Shown here piece by piece: positions 1 to 22,383 of a DNA stretch of 64,000 bases. The position numbers and the translations under genes are program-made. The notes beneath the pieces are model-generated. The model worked only from the letters and a program-made list of their open reading frames with translations, searched no databases and had not been told where the DNA came from. The first letter of the stretch is position 1. The number at the start of each line of letters is the position of its first letter. The stretch is from Ridgeia piscesae (Eukaryota; Annelida; Polychaeta; Sabellida; Siboglinidae). The stretch covers positions 70,001-134,000 of the forward strand of contig JAODUO010000545.1 of NCBI GenBank assembly GCA_025642075.2. Reading direction: 5' to 3'.

Positions 1-3000
1 AATGGGGCGGGGCGCGCGCGCTTCAAATCGGCGCGCGGAGATGCAAGCGAGGCGGCGTTTACTCGGCAAACACGCACCGTAAATGGGGGGAGATTATTTC
101 GCGTTGCCCGGACGCAAGCGCCTGCGTCTTTCTGCTCTAAACGTCCTTACATAATTGGGACGCGTGGGGCGAGTATTGTCCTGACCCGCCCGCTGCTCGG
201 ACGAGCCTGGTCATTGTGTGACCACGAGTCGTCAGTGAGCGATTGTGTCACCGCTAATTTCGTTCGGTGTGTTTCGCCAAACAGCGTGGCGCTTTAGCCT
301 TTACGGTAGCTGCCGATGACGCAATGGTGTACCGACGCCGGCCACGCTTGTGTTCGGCTGTTACGCCGCGTTACCGTGAATTATCAGACGAAACACAATA
401 ACTTGAATAAGCAATGTACTTCAGTGCTCAGATATACCGGTAGCCAATGTCGGAGAACTGAATTCAATTAAGGTGACGACTTACGCCTTAGTCTATAAGC
501 GACTTAGGTCTACTTCTTTCGACCATGTATAAAAATTAAATGTGATTTCGACGATGATCTTGTCTACTGCATGTTGGACGGATAAAATACAGAAAAATTT
601 AGACCTATTTAAATGTTAAAACATCTGATAGAATCCACCCATGTACAAAAACATGAATTCCTAAGGTATAGACCTAGACCCACTTGCATGATAAAAACGA
701 TCAGAAAAGAAATTTAATTGTGAAAGAAGATATTACATATTTGCATTTTATTATCTCTCGTATTAACATCATTGCATGTTGCATTTACGTTATCTCGGTC
801 CATCCACAGATGCGCTAAAGATAACAGTCGTGGAAATACAGGCGAATCCAAGCGAGTCTGCACAACCGAAATACAAGAAAATCGCAAACAAAAGTTGCGT
901 CGCATTCTAACACGCAGTTCTGTAATCGAAATATTTAGAAAAGACCTAACAAATTTACTATAACGATATTAAAAAAAAATAACACGCCACCTATTATAAT
1001 CTTTTTAGTTTTTTCTCTCTTCGAAGCGCTATAGTTCAACAGGTTTGACTCGTGTAAACGGGATACAAACGTAACTCGCCTGAAGGCTGTATTTACTGCA
1101 GACCTAAAAAAAATCAGCCTCACACGCGCAGCATAGGTTAGGTATAGACGGAGCAGACAAACCCTCGAGCAAACGTTCCAATAAAACACCAAACAGTCGA
1201 ACGTGGCATGAGCTGACATTGCACTTGGGCCAACGACAGACGTCTACAAATAATCGTTTATGGAAACCTTCCGGAACGCCGCAATTTACGGCAAGGCTAC
1301 TACAGATCACTGGCGAATCTGAACACCGAAACGAAACACCTACAGCAATTTAACATAACCGACCATTTTATAAACCGTTTGTTTGCAACGAGAGCAAACC
1401 GTTGATTTTGCGTTTTTCGTCAAATGGTCGCAAGTGGAGCAATTGTTCGCTTTATTCCAAAAATACACTTTGAATATAATAACTTCTGCATTTTAATGTG
1501 TCCTTGGGCAACGGTCGACAAGCACAGCATATAAACATAAACTAGCCGAGTTAGATATATAATAATAGCCTACAAATCCACTGGGTCGAAGCCACAACCA
1601 AGTATTACCGTTACACCATTCCTCGGAAAAGCGTTGCGTGGGGGAAATTACGGGAACCCTTTCTGCGAACGTAAACATATATTTGTTGTAAAAACGAACA
1701 TGGAAAATGACTGTAAACTAACTTGCTTGCTACCAAGTGAATCTCGAACGGTGGACTGGTCAGCGCGGACCATTGTACCAGGCTACGACGTACAAGAGCG
1801 ACACGGTTCATTCAACAGACCGACCGTATAGGTGCGATAAAAAGCGCTAGGCAAAGAAACCAAATAATGACGTATAAGGACGTATTCAAATCGAATTGAA
1901 TTCGGCGCACTGACAGACACAGTATGTACGCACCCGCGGGTGAAATAGATAAACAGTTCGGCGTACAACCCCTTTACCGCTGGCGCCGCGAGTCGCTCTG
2001 CTGGCTACCGGAGTCAACCTCTCTGACCTCGTAGAGAACCCGTTACAAAGTGGCGGAGGCGGTGCCCGGACGCGCCACAAGCAACACTCTAATCGCGACG
2101 TACGCTGTCTTGTCGTCAGGTATTATTCGCTCGACGACATATCGGATTTAAGACACTCGTCGACGGCAAAAACGCCGACAAAAGTTAGAGAGCGGGCGAC
2201 GGCCAGCGCGGAATTGCTATTTGTAAGCGGCCTTATCTGAGCGCCATTAGGCCGAGGCCAAAACGCGACAAGCGGCGTCTGCAGATCTCGCGCCGAAGTT
2301 GTTCTTCCTTCTCTGAATTCGCCTCGCACACGCAGACAGTCGCCCGGGACTAATTCCAGCACCGAAACGCAGCCCCGCGGGGGATTCGAGGCGGCCGCCG
2401 CGGAATAGAATACAGCGATGTGACAGCTGTCATTGCGCATGTCAGAACAGGTGGGAAATGTTCACGAGCAAGTTGTAGCTTCCCAGCACCGTGCCGTCTT
2501 GAAGCTGCGCGCACAGCCCCGACATGCGGTCGAAACCGAAGGCCCGAAAACTGGCGACAGGTGAGCAGTGATTTCTACGATAAATCTCAGTGAAATTTGT
2601 CGCCGGTCCGTCCCCGCGCGTCCGCCGGTAGCCCGACCGCCGCCCGTCCCCATCGACGGCGGCGGCAGCAGCGGCCGCGGCATAGCGCACCGCTAACTAC
2701 CGGTGCTAACCATTCATCCTTGTCGCTCGCTGATTTACTCGGTGTTTTAACTTTCGTCTCGCTTCGCTTTATCCCATATTTAACCGACGGGTTCGGAATC
2801 ACACTGTCCCACCTCGAGAGCGTCTGTCGCGGCGGGAATTCGAATCGCGCTCGCGCTGCGCGCTTTTTGGACGAAAACAGGAAGCGATGCTGACGGGCGT
2901 GGATTTTCGCGCTCCATCAGTTCGCTGCAGGATGATTGACGGTCGGCCACTTTCCGGCGTGTAATGTTCGTCATTCGCACGCGCCTGCCAAATTGTCGCC

Positions 3001-3115
3001 TGTTCCTGTTTAACCCGCTGCTTTTGCGCGATTCGATAAATGCGATTTTTTAATGTGAGCAACTTAAAAATATCTTGCAAGTAAACCCCCCGTGGCGTCT
3101 TCCGCCGATTGCACA
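1..3115. promoter_or_regulatory. CpG-rich promoter region of the Prdm3/16-like gene
   Basis: CpG dinucleotides are abundant across this stretch, most densely at 1-350 and 1900-3000, whereas nearly all the rest of the window is CpG-poor. The change near 3115 is abrupt and leads into AT-rich intron. The region contains coding exon 1 at 2524-2560, so it is inferred to hold the transcription start and 5' UTR. No TATA box or single start site can be fixed by eye. Many short open frames occur on both strands because of GC content (for example a poly-Ala frame on the minus strand from the GGC run near 2655-2685); none resembles a known protein. A bidirectional promoter cannot be excluded, but no upstream coding exon was seen. 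Confidence 0.75.
2524..2560 (+). CDS. Mecom/Prdm16: Prdm3/16-like gene, coding exon 1 (N-terminal motif)
   Basis: This exon encodes MRSKPKARKLAT plus the first base of the next codon. Vertebrate MDS1/MECOM and PRDM16 begin with nearly the same basic peptide (MRSKGRARKLAT and MRSKARARKLAK), a hallmark of the long, PR-domain-containing isoforms. The start is the ATG at 2524, with G at -3. An in-frame TGA at 2500-2502 lies eight codons upstream, so translation cannot begin earlier in this exon. The exon ends in ACAG followed by the donor GTGAGC at 2561. The leftover base joins AC at 26580-26581 to give GAC (Asp), so the phase matches the next exon exactly. Members of the family are zinc-finger chromatin regulators acting in the nucleus. 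The peptide is only 12 residues, but the motif, donor, upstream stop, CpG context and phase agree. Whether this is the single Prdm3/16 gene or one of two paralogues cannot be told. Confidence 0.9.
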
Positions 3116-3313
3116 TTTAAAATGGAAGCGTCCGACTAGGTCTAGGTGAACACAATGATTATTATTTTAAAATCAAACCTACAAAAAAGTGTATGTGAAG
3201 TCCTCTTTGCAAAAATTGTATAGTGGACTTTTCACTTTTCATGCCATTTTTATAAGTTGCCTGGTGATGCTATTTGGAGCCATATGTTATTCAATTTAAT
3301 ATCTAATTGGTTT

Positions 3314-3324
3314 TATATATATAT

Positions 3325-3423
<99 letters not shown>

Positions 3424-3424
3424 T
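3314..3424. repeat. (AT)n microsatellite
   Basis: About 110 bp of near-uninterrupted AT dinucleotides with three phase slips (TATTATAATA, TATAATATA and a final TATTAATA). Confidence 0.95.
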
Positions 3425-6400
3425 AATACATCTGTTTTTGTAAAGCACCAAAGTTATGCTTATATTGCAATCCAAGCTTCAACATGAAAGAGCAGTGCAG
3501 AATTTCAGCTTTTTCCACTGTTGTTTGATACTGTTATGTACTGTCACTTAGACAGCATGTGACAGCCTGGCTGAGATAAAAATGGGATTCCTTCCAAAGC
3601 CTGCGGATCCAATTACCCTATCTGTATAAAAAGTCGTGAGGGTTGTGGCTGGGAATGACAAGATAGCGTGTGTGGGACTTTCTGAAATGGGATCTGACGT
3701 TGGTATGTGTGCCCCCTGTAACCCTGTCATTAATTAGACTACTGTGGCAGGGAAGAGGGTTGGGGTTGATGATTTCTACCCCATGACTGTCATCAGCAGG
3801 ACAAACACATGCCTGTGCCCTGATAAAGACACTTCCTGGCCCCAAGGGCCCCACATGTGAAGGGGGTTTATTTATGGCCAACCCCACTTTCCCACAGCTG
3901 GGATCTCCTCTGTCTATTGTCACACAAAACTATTGATCTGGTTTGAAGTAACAGTTTTTGCACAGCTTGATTTTTGTTTGTTGGGTGTGTGGGAGCCTGT
4001 TAGTATCTACATTCTATCACTCCTGGTGGCTTATTTACCAGGACTGTTTCATTGAATTTCAGACCAGATGGTTTCCATGAAGTTTTATGCTTAAAATGAA
4101 AGTTTGTAGGATAATACTTGACCAGAGAGCATTTGTAATACTGTCAATCAAAGTCACATGTTCTAGACAGCAACTGGACAAGTAAGCTTTTGTCTTATTC
4201 CGAGTCCATATATTTATTGGAGACACTTATTAGTGTCCGTGTATGGCTTCTCTGGCGCAAGACTTCTACAATTGTTGGTGTAATTGTCAGTAAAAGTCAG
4301 TAACTGGTTTAAGGAACCACTACGTCCTATTTTTATTTGTTATCATATGTAGACTGACATACCAACGTCAGTCTTGGGTTTTGATGACCTCACCTACACC
4401 AGTACAGGATCGCTGTTGGCAAACCGCAAAACAGTCGCGATTAATAAAGTGGCTTAATAAGGTGTTTATTCAGAACTTCCTTTGCGTAGCACCTTTAGAA
4501 ATGTTCCGTGTACGTAGTCATTACAGGAGATATGACATCTGCAGTATGTGGGGCTGTTCAGTCAATTAAGCCTAATCAGACTACCACTGTCTAATTGTGT
4601 GTCTGCTGTAGTCTTTCAGGTTGCTTGGCACACTCTCAAGCTATAGCCCAGAAACCAAATTCGCAATCACATTCGGATCTAATGAGATAATAAATAATAG
4701 TAGGACAATCCACAGTGGTTCAGTTGATCTTCTTGGCAGCGTGTGTCCCCTCTGTAGAGTACTCTACATCGTCTTGGCCATACAGGAGGGGACAGTGCAG
4801 ACAAAACTATAAATATATTGCCAACACTTGGCCCGTCTGACACCAGTAATATGATTGTCACCGGGTGCCAGCAGGCTACAGTCTAGATGATTAGACAGAC
4901 CGTGTGAATAATGATTACTCCTCAGGTGCTCGGCCAACTATCTGTTTGTGAATTTTTAGTGTCTCTGAGTGGCGCTAAAGTGGACACTGAATGCTTGCTT
5001 GTGCTCAAGGTCTCGGAGCAGAATTGGCCAGGGGACAGATCAGATTATTATTGTGCTGTTGTTAGCCTAAGGTGACACACACCTCAATGTTGCTGATTTA
5101 TGTACTTCTGACAGGGACACTTTGTTGTGACTGAGTTAGTAGCAGATGATTTCATAGTTAAAATTGTCCTTGTACAGTGCTACGTGGGATTTTTTTTAAA
5201 TCTGACAATGTTTTAATAATGGATTAAAAATATTCACTATATAATAAATTAACCATATGACATATACTTATAGAAATCTGCTTAGTATGAAATATCTAAC
5301 TGGACTTCTATAGTCACCCTCCGATAAACTGGTTGTTTACTCTAGAGTAGAATTTGTTCGTCAAAGCATGCTAAGCCCTGTGGTGAACAAACAACATCAT
5401 TTGCCCTTAATTAGTGTTTTAAATGTTAATTAACTATACTTGACATCTAAATAAGGACTAAATTAAACGTTTTCGAATTGTTTTGAGGAGAGAATTTTTT
5501 TGGCAATTATGAAAACAGGTTGGTGCATTAATATAAATATCGCTGATATATTTTGTTTAAAACAACTTCAATTGACTCTATATTTAGCTGTGCATCTAAT
5601 GTTTGGAATTTGGACAGTTTGGACACAACCATTTCCAGTATATAGATATACTTTACACATAATAAAAGCATTGCATTCAAATGTCTCCATAAAAAACAAA
5701 TCGTGTGGTTTAATTTTTACAATGGTACAGTTTTGCCCTTCCTCAAAATAGGCTACCTTTACAAGCAATGTAAAGAATACCAAAATAAATATTTATGAAT
5801 AGTACTGATGATTCTTTGCCAATCTAGTTACTAAGGCGGTTTTATTAGTAAAATTTTAGGGGGAACACCACACCTGTTAGGAATACTTTATTGAAAACAT
5901 TTTATGTCTACGAAACATTCATATTGCAGCCTATTAAAGATTTATACAAATGCTGCCCTACTTCAAACAAACCAAGTAGACAGGATACGTTACACAAAGA
6001 TGTAATACATAAGTGTGTCTATTGTAAAAAGTTGTCAAATAAATTGTTTTATCACACTGCTAAGTGCAGGATGCTTGAATGGAAATGGTCGCCAAACAGG
6101 ACGTGGCTTATTGTTGATGACACTATATATCCAGTGTTCGATTGCGGTTGTGTTTATTCATACAAAGCATCCATTCCAAATGTCTATTTAGCTAGTTCTT
6201 CTGAACGTTATGAGAGATGCTCTCGGGTGACGATAGTGTACAATGACTCTGCATATGTGATGTCTCATTGTCGCCCAAGAACCAATAATGGACTGACAAA
6301 ATATTGATCCGTGCTTTCTCCTCGGTACATCATTCTGGTAGACACAGTCATCTGTCCTGTGTCTGTGACTGTCAATATTGTCACACACTATCTGTTGCAT

Positions 6401-7349
6401 TGTCAATCTGGACGTTATGCAAATAGTAAGCGATTAGCAAGGAGCAGTTAGTATTTGTTTCTGGACTTGAGAAATGTGTGTGTGGCACCTGGACTGGATC
6501 GAGTTACTGATCTTCTGTAGGGTGCCATGTCATGATAGCACCTGGCTATATGAAAACTTGTATTTAATCTACAGATCAAAACATGGAATGTGATTTAAAT
6601 GTCAGTTGTAAGTAGTATCAAGAATTATGATAAATGGGATGCTTTTTAAAACGGATGATCAGATTCCGTCAACATTGTTTTGTATAAGACAAAAATCAAC
6701 AGATATTTATATATAATAAAGTTTTCGGTAAATTTTTTATTCTTTCTACAATGTTAGATTGACTTTGCATATACATTTTATGTAGACATGATTTTACATT
6801 ATGTATTAACAAATTTACATGAACCAATTCAATTGTAGAAAAAATTAAGAGCTGATAATAAATTATGGACTATCTATAGTAATCACTGCTTTTAATAAAA
6901 TATACTGTAGAACTTTTGTTGGTCATTGTGTGAAAAAACCATAACTGGACTAACTTCTAATTTTTATATCTTCTCTGGTATGTTACATGAAATGAGTTCC
7001 ACTCTAAGAAAGTGGTACATGCTGCTGGCAGACACAGTCGGCCATTATAGAGGCCGTCAGGCGTCTGCATTAGATGTAAGCCATGATAAGATATAACAAA
7101 CATTAAATCGGGACAAAGCACGGACAGAGCACAGGCCATTGTCCGTGACTCGCTGGCTACCCTGGTGGGGTGAAATGCAGGGTGAAATGTGTGCACTTGC
7201 CTTTGGGTATACATGCCCATATCAAGATTTGGCAGATGTCAACGTGAATGCACCAGCCCCGGGTCAGCAGAATGATAAGTAAAACGTTGCGTCAAAACAA
7301 ACCTGTTTGGTGAGATGACTGTGTCACACAGGCATCTATCTGCTGCGGC

Positions 7350-7387
7350 TGTACACACATGTACAGCACACTGTACACGCGTGTACA
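7350..7387. repeat. Cluster of TGTACA palindromes
   Basis: TGTACA-type words repeat within 40 bp. At 7372-7387 the sequence TGTACACGCGTGTACA is a perfect 16-bp palindrome, and 7350-7365 (TGTACACACATGTACA) is a near-perfect one. A role as a binding site is possible but not shown. Confidence 0.6.
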
Positions 7388-8994
7388 GCACGTTTATATG
7401 CCAACTGGATGGTCAGTTCCTGCTTCAGGTGTTACACTGAAGGAGTGGTTAACATTTTCATCACGGTTGAAGTTGGTGCAACAAAAATATTACCACTTTT
7501 GAGTCGGGGAATATCAAAATATACTATCATTTGTACATATCTTTTTATTTATGGTGGTTTTCAGCTTCAAAAAATATGATATAAGAAGCACTGTAGTTAA
7601 TAAAATGGGTTTTATTAATTTTTAAATATTAAATTTGTATTTTAAAAATACATTTGCAATGGATTTTAAAATGATCTCTTGGATTGAATTATGTTCATTG
7701 TCCAATATATGTTTGGATGTACAGATGTTTTATATTCTTTATAGAAGTCAAGTACTGTACATTTGCTACAAGTCAACAAACTAAGTCACACATTATTGGT
7801 AAAGTTACAAAAGTGTCTAACTAAAAAAACATGTCATTTGCAAGTTGGTACAAGAAACGTTCTATAATAGAAGTAATTCTGACAGATTTAGAGTAGGTTT
7901 GCTAACAATGTTATATTTAATATTAGGACCAGTTAGCTTATCAAAATGACCGCTGTAGTTTTGTGCATGTAAGTATGCATGCGTGCATGTATGTGTGCAT
8001 GTTCACACATTGTGTAACATTACAGCAGTATTGTGGATGTGATAAAAATGCAGAAAACATTCATTCTCAGCTGGAATTGTGTAGAATTCCAGGGAGGTGA
8101 ACTCATGTAGTGTCAGAAGGCCACATTAGGAATGTTACCAGGTGGAAAGAGAACAACATTCTGCACTTCGAAAACAATAAATAGGGACAAGGGCATGGAT
8201 AGAAAGTGGATCCTATTGAGAAAATAGGCAGTTTTAGTTTCTGCATTACAAAAATGCCTTTACCCAGTGAATAAACACTGCAATATCTTTGCTGATGCAG
8301 ACAAATTAAAATTTTGTAATTGTTCTTATCACAGAAATTATTGTAATCATTATGATCGATAAAGTCATAATCTTGAAATAATTATTGGTGATTGTGAAAT
8401 AAAGTTTAAAAGAGAGTTTCCATTCAGTTTTAATAAAATAATTATAATAAAATATCAGGATAGGGTGTTGTAAAATGGAGTATTTAAAAGAACTATATAC
8501 TTTGTTATTACATATACACGTAATATGTTAATTCTCATGATTGCAACATTGCCTATTGGATTAACATTTCAGCAGCATTCATCTTTAATTCGATGCTGAT
8601 TAAATATAAAGTAATCTTTACATCCAGGTACAACATGCAGTGTTTGCATGTCCATGTTATTGGTTTTGCTTGAGTTTTACTATGCATTGTTAATAAAGTA
8701 ATTTATTTGTTTTGTTTTACATATTCTATGCGCCGATGGCAAAGAACCATATTCGATTTGTTTCAGTTATTACTTGTGTGTTGCTAATTACTAATATAAT
8801 AATTTTTGCATTCTGCTAAGGTGTGCAATGTCTGTGTGCATGAGCACGTGCACATGCGTGCATAATGCGTATATGTGTGCGTGTGTGTACGCAGTAATCT
8901 CTCCACTTGACAGTCCGCTCCGCACCACAGGTATGCCTGGGAGCCCTCTCATCTGTTCAATGATTACGTGCAGTTAAAAAAAATGCGGCTCAAA

Positions 8995-9375
8995 TTACCG
9001 ACATGTGTTGTTTAGAAATTGCCTCCCGTCACCTTCCACCTTGACAGTGCAGCGTGCAGATTCGCGTCCGGTCAGCGATGCTCACGTTCCCGAGCGATGT
9101 CAACGTGGCTTCAATTTTCCCCTCGGTATTATACGCTCTTCGGTTTCAGCGAGTGTAGAAATTAGTTTGACTTTGTTTTCTGATCGATGTTTGTCCTGGG
9201 CGATTGTTTGATGTTCGCGACGCGTGACGTAGCGGACCACATCGCAGACAAACGCTGCGATGGCATGCGTTTCAGCGGCCGCATACCAATTTCTGACACA
9301 CCTGGTTTGGATATCCCGCGTGTCTTGTCAATTTTCACGTAATGTTTCATCATTGTGTGTCCGCGGGAAATTAAT
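8995..9375. promoter_or_regulatory. Isolated CpG-rich patch in intron 1
   Basis: Roughly 380 bp densely supplied with CpG (for example around 9050-9130 and 9210-9290, with a NotI-like GCGGCCGC at 9275) in an otherwise CpG-depleted intron. No protein of known type is encoded. It may be an enhancer or an alternative promoter about 6.5 kb downstream of exon 1. A donor-like CAG/GTATGC lies just upstream near 8930, but its use is unknown. Confidence 0.45.
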
Positions 9376-9654
9376 GCATGAACATGAAGAGGGTGACTGT
9401 TGCATGGGTGTGTTTGTCTGTCCATTCTGTCTGCAGTTCACACTTCACCATTGTGTACTGATGAATGAACGACCTTAGTGCTGCCTGCAGCGCTATTGTT
9501 TTTTTCTCCAAGGACAAGTTAAATAAAAAACAGTTCCAAAAATGTCTCTGCATTATGCCCTGGTCTGATCAACGTAAAATAATTTTTTCAAGATAATTTA
9601 GCTTCTTTTCTTTGTTTTCTTCCATCATGAATAAGTTCTTTAGTGTCCAGATAG

Positions 9655-9725
9655 ATGTGCGTGTGCATGTATGCAGTACTACGTGCATGCATGCATGCAT
9701 GCACACATGCACATACGCGCACAAT
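9655..9725. repeat. (GCAT)n / GCAC-rich simple repeat
   Basis: Alternating purine-pyrimidine tract with a central run of GCAT tetranucleotides near 9683-9702, flanked by GTGC and CACAT words. Confidence 0.85.
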
Positions 9726-11524
9726 GAATGTAAAACCAACAGGTGGTTAGAATAAAACATTGTCAAAGAATTGAATCATATTAAAATTAATATTTATCAT
9801 ACAGATGTGTACACTACACTGTATGGTAATTTGTAAAAGTCAGTTGCCATGACATCAATTGACCTTCATACCACTGAAATTATCAGCCAAAAATATGAAG
9901 AGAAAAATAAGAATCACTTGAGCTAAATTAGTAGACTGTAGGTTCGCCTATAAAAAAAACAAATTTGTAAAGAGTTAAGTAAAAAGGTGAATTGTGGAGG
10001 TTTTTTCCACCTTTCTTACACTTTCTCTTTTCCAAACGTTTTTACTGTTGGTATATAATATTTGGTTTAGGAATGAAGCTAAGCTTAAATTAAGAAATAG
10101 GCATCATTTTGCCTAAACAGAAATGATTGTAAAATAACAACTTTGTTCAGTAAAGTTTATTTGATTTAAAACAGTTATATTGTTGGAAGGACGCTGAGGT
10201 TATCTCACTTAAAGTGATGCAGATTTCTGCCAAAAATATATATATATGCAAAGCATACACATTATAATAATACTGTATCTCTGTGTCACAGATCTGGTCG
10301 GCAATTATTTCAGCTGAATTGGGCAAATTTGTTTATGTGAGGAACTCGTGGAAATGCAAGGGAACGCGAAATTTATTTCTGTGCATCTGAGTAGAAATGA
10401 TTGCTGCGGGAATCTGCCGTGATGTCACGTTCCACGGTAGAGTTGATGGATGACAGCACTGTCTTTTTCTGACACTACAATCTTCAGTATCCGATAATAC
10501 ATTTAGCTCCACAATGCTCGCAGAATATAAAACCGTCGTTGTATTTCAGGGCAGGCAGAACTGTCCAGGTAAATACTTATTCAGGAAGTGATGTTTTCCC
10601 CGTTCATTTTCGCGATGCTCACATGGTTGCAAATGGAAGTAATTTGCATAAGAATCGTTGCGTGGTTGTTTTAGTTTGGAGAGGGAACCACAGGGTGAAC
10701 TGTGAAGCTGCATGTAATATTACCACATCCAGGGGTGTGTGACTGGACTTACACGTGATAGTCACTATGCAACACAAACTGTAATTAGAATAACATTTAC
10801 ATTTATGCTTATTTACATGAATTTTAACTAGTACTTTAAAAATAAATCTATTCAATTCATCATTTTTTAATATGTGAGAATTTAACCAGTTGATTATATA
10901 CACATCATATAAACATGTACACATCATATTGCATTATTAATAAACGTTACATGATTTAATAATATATAATATATATATATATATATTTACAGGGCATGAA
11001 ATGATGTTTGTCAGCGACAACTGGATTTGCCACTAGAAAGTGAAATTGCTACTGCTTGTTGACAGGATTTGTAATCATTACTTAATTGTCTGCTCTCTAA
11101 AACTGTTCACATAAGTATAGTAAATGTCTTCAGTAAATGTACTAGTGCATAGGGGCTACATATGTTAGTGTTACAAAAGTAATTCTAATTGGCAGAAATT
11201 AATTTACTTACAGAGAAGTAGGTTTTGAAATTAATTTGTTCCTGAGACAAGTCAATTGTTGCATGGACAAGTGAACCTTTGCTTCTACTCGTGCTCTTGT
11301 CCTCTGGACAGGTAAAAATAAAAAGTAAAGGTAAGTTCTTATGTAGCGCAGTATCCAGTCCTCAGGACTGCTCAACTTCTCTGGGAAGCATCCAGCCATA
11401 TGCTACAATTAATGTGCGAAGGCTGCTCGTACACATATCCAACACTGTGTGTAGCCAGGTACTCATTTATACAGCTGAGTGAACTGGAGCAATGTAGGGT
11501 GAAAAACTTGCCCCATGTTTCACA
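9726..11524. other. Intron sequence without recognised features
   Basis: AT-rich, containing only a short (AT)n at 10962-10987 and scattered poly-A/T runs. No supported gene or element. Confidence 0.6.
10962..10987. repeat. Short (AT)n tract
   Basis: About 26 bp of AT dinucleotides. Confidence 0.85.
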
Positions 11525-11545
11525 CAGCAGATAATCGAACTGTCC

Positions 11546-11609
<64 letters not shown>

Positions 11610-11636
11610 GATATACATTCGTTAAATTATCTGCTG
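11525..11636. mobile_element. AT-cored inverted-repeat element (MITE-like hairpin)
   Basis: The left arm begins CAGCAGATAAT (11525) and the right arm ends ATTATCTGCTG (11636), its reverse complement. Inside these, CCTGAT at 11545 and ATCAGG at 11605-11610 close a perfect 66-bp palindrome made of (AT)n. The outer arms pair imperfectly, with small indels. The whole 112 bp can fold into one hairpin or cruciform. A palindromic MITE with an expanded AT core is one reading; an AT microsatellite inside an older inverted repeat is another. No target-site duplication was established. Confidence 0.5.
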
Positions 11637-20886
<9,250 letters not shown>

Positions 20887-20933
<47 letters not shown>

Positions 20934-20999
20934 TTCATATATATTATATATATAATATATATATATATATAATTATATATATATATATATATATATATA
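20887..20999. repeat. Composite (AT)n tract
   Basis: Three AT-dinucleotide runs separated by AATTTCATATA and ATTATATATAAT interruptions. Confidence 0.9.
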
Positions 21000-22308
21000 C
21001 ATACATATGGACCATTGTAAACAAACCTTAACATTTATGTTGGTTATAGGTTACTTGTTAGTAAAAATCAAAAAGAACGTAGACCACCAGATAAACTTCC
21101 TCTTCTTTCTGTTAAATAATCAGATTATTATTTAGTAAACTATTTACCTTAAGAAACTTTTTTTGTTTTTCCATGTATTTTGGCGTCATCTCACAGCCAT
21201 CTCAAGTGGACTGATTTTCTTGAGAGGTAAATAATTGACTAAATAACATGAACCAAGAAACCGTATTACTACTATGTATACATTCGAGAGTTATGTTCTT
21301 GTCAAAGGCTAGTCTTCAGTTTATCATCTAAGTACACACACAGTCACGCACGCACGTACGTATGTAATAACTATGTATGTATTAAAATTATTCATAATAC
21401 TGTTCACTTTTTAAAGATAAAAACATGGATCAACCTCTTTACCGACTCATAAAACAATAATCCTGTTCATTATCTCGGCCCATCCATGCATAAGTCTACA
21501 TATCCATCTGTCCATCCCATTAAGTGAATATGACAGCCTATTGAGCCGCCGTTGACCTATACTCCTGCATAATTCACGTCCCTGTTGACTGTCAGACGCA
21601 GAACTGAAGGTTCCTGTCTGATCATCAGTATATCTTGATAAGCCGCAGTATCGACTCTGAAAGGATCCACCTTGTGGCTTTATAAATACATGCTTCGCCA
21701 CTAGTTCAAATGTCTGTTTTGTCTCCACGTGCGACATGTTACAAAACTAATTTGCCAGATGGCATGGTAAGTTGTGGCGGATCATTTTCGCACCTGAACA
21801 AAAGCGTCCCGTCACTCGATCCGGGAAAACATTCCGGCCCGGTGTCATATTCCTCGTTTTTTATGCCTCGACAAATCACTTGACAACAGACTTCTTGTGT
21901 CAGGTGTAGGGGTTGGCCTGTGATACCAGCTCATTAACGTGGCTCCTGATGACAGAAGACAGCCACCATGAGGTGGGCGGGTTGGAGCTGTCCAGATAGT
22001 ATTAAGTACACCCTTCAGAGACAATTACCCCTGTTGACAGGTGTGTCTTGTCATTTTTGTGGACAGAGAGGCTTTCTCTTCCCTGGTTGCCGATCACTTT
22101 GGATTTGTGTTATTCATTGTGATGTAGCTGTGTGTTAGGTTGCAATGTAATTGTATTATTGGTGTTATGATCAAAGCACATTTAATAATAATAATGTTTG
22201 CTTTATTACATTGAGTAAGTTGTGTCATGTAAATAATTGTAAAGTTGTATGATCCTTCTGTGGTATATTTGCATAACTTGTTTTAATAAATTGTATATAC
22301 AGTATGAG

Positions 22309-22380
<72 letters not shown>
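22309..22380. repeat. (AT)n microsatellite
   Basis: About 70 bp of TA dinucleotides, flanked on both sides by GTATATACAGT words. Confidence 0.95.

Positions 22381-22383
<3 letters not shown>

Larger units (their letters stand above)
3116..8994. other. AT-rich, CpG-poor intron sequence
   Basis: Apart from the (AT)n array and the TGTACA palindromes listed separately, I see no gene, RNA or mobile element here. The longest open frame, 5891-6307 on +, would give 138 residues with several cysteines, but it matches no family I recognise and has no visible promoter or splice support. Confidence 0.6.

Noticed and set aside
2442..2802. Ala-rich minus-strand frames in the CpG-rich region
   Set aside because: They are shadows of the GGC-rich promoter sequence on the strand opposite exon 1.
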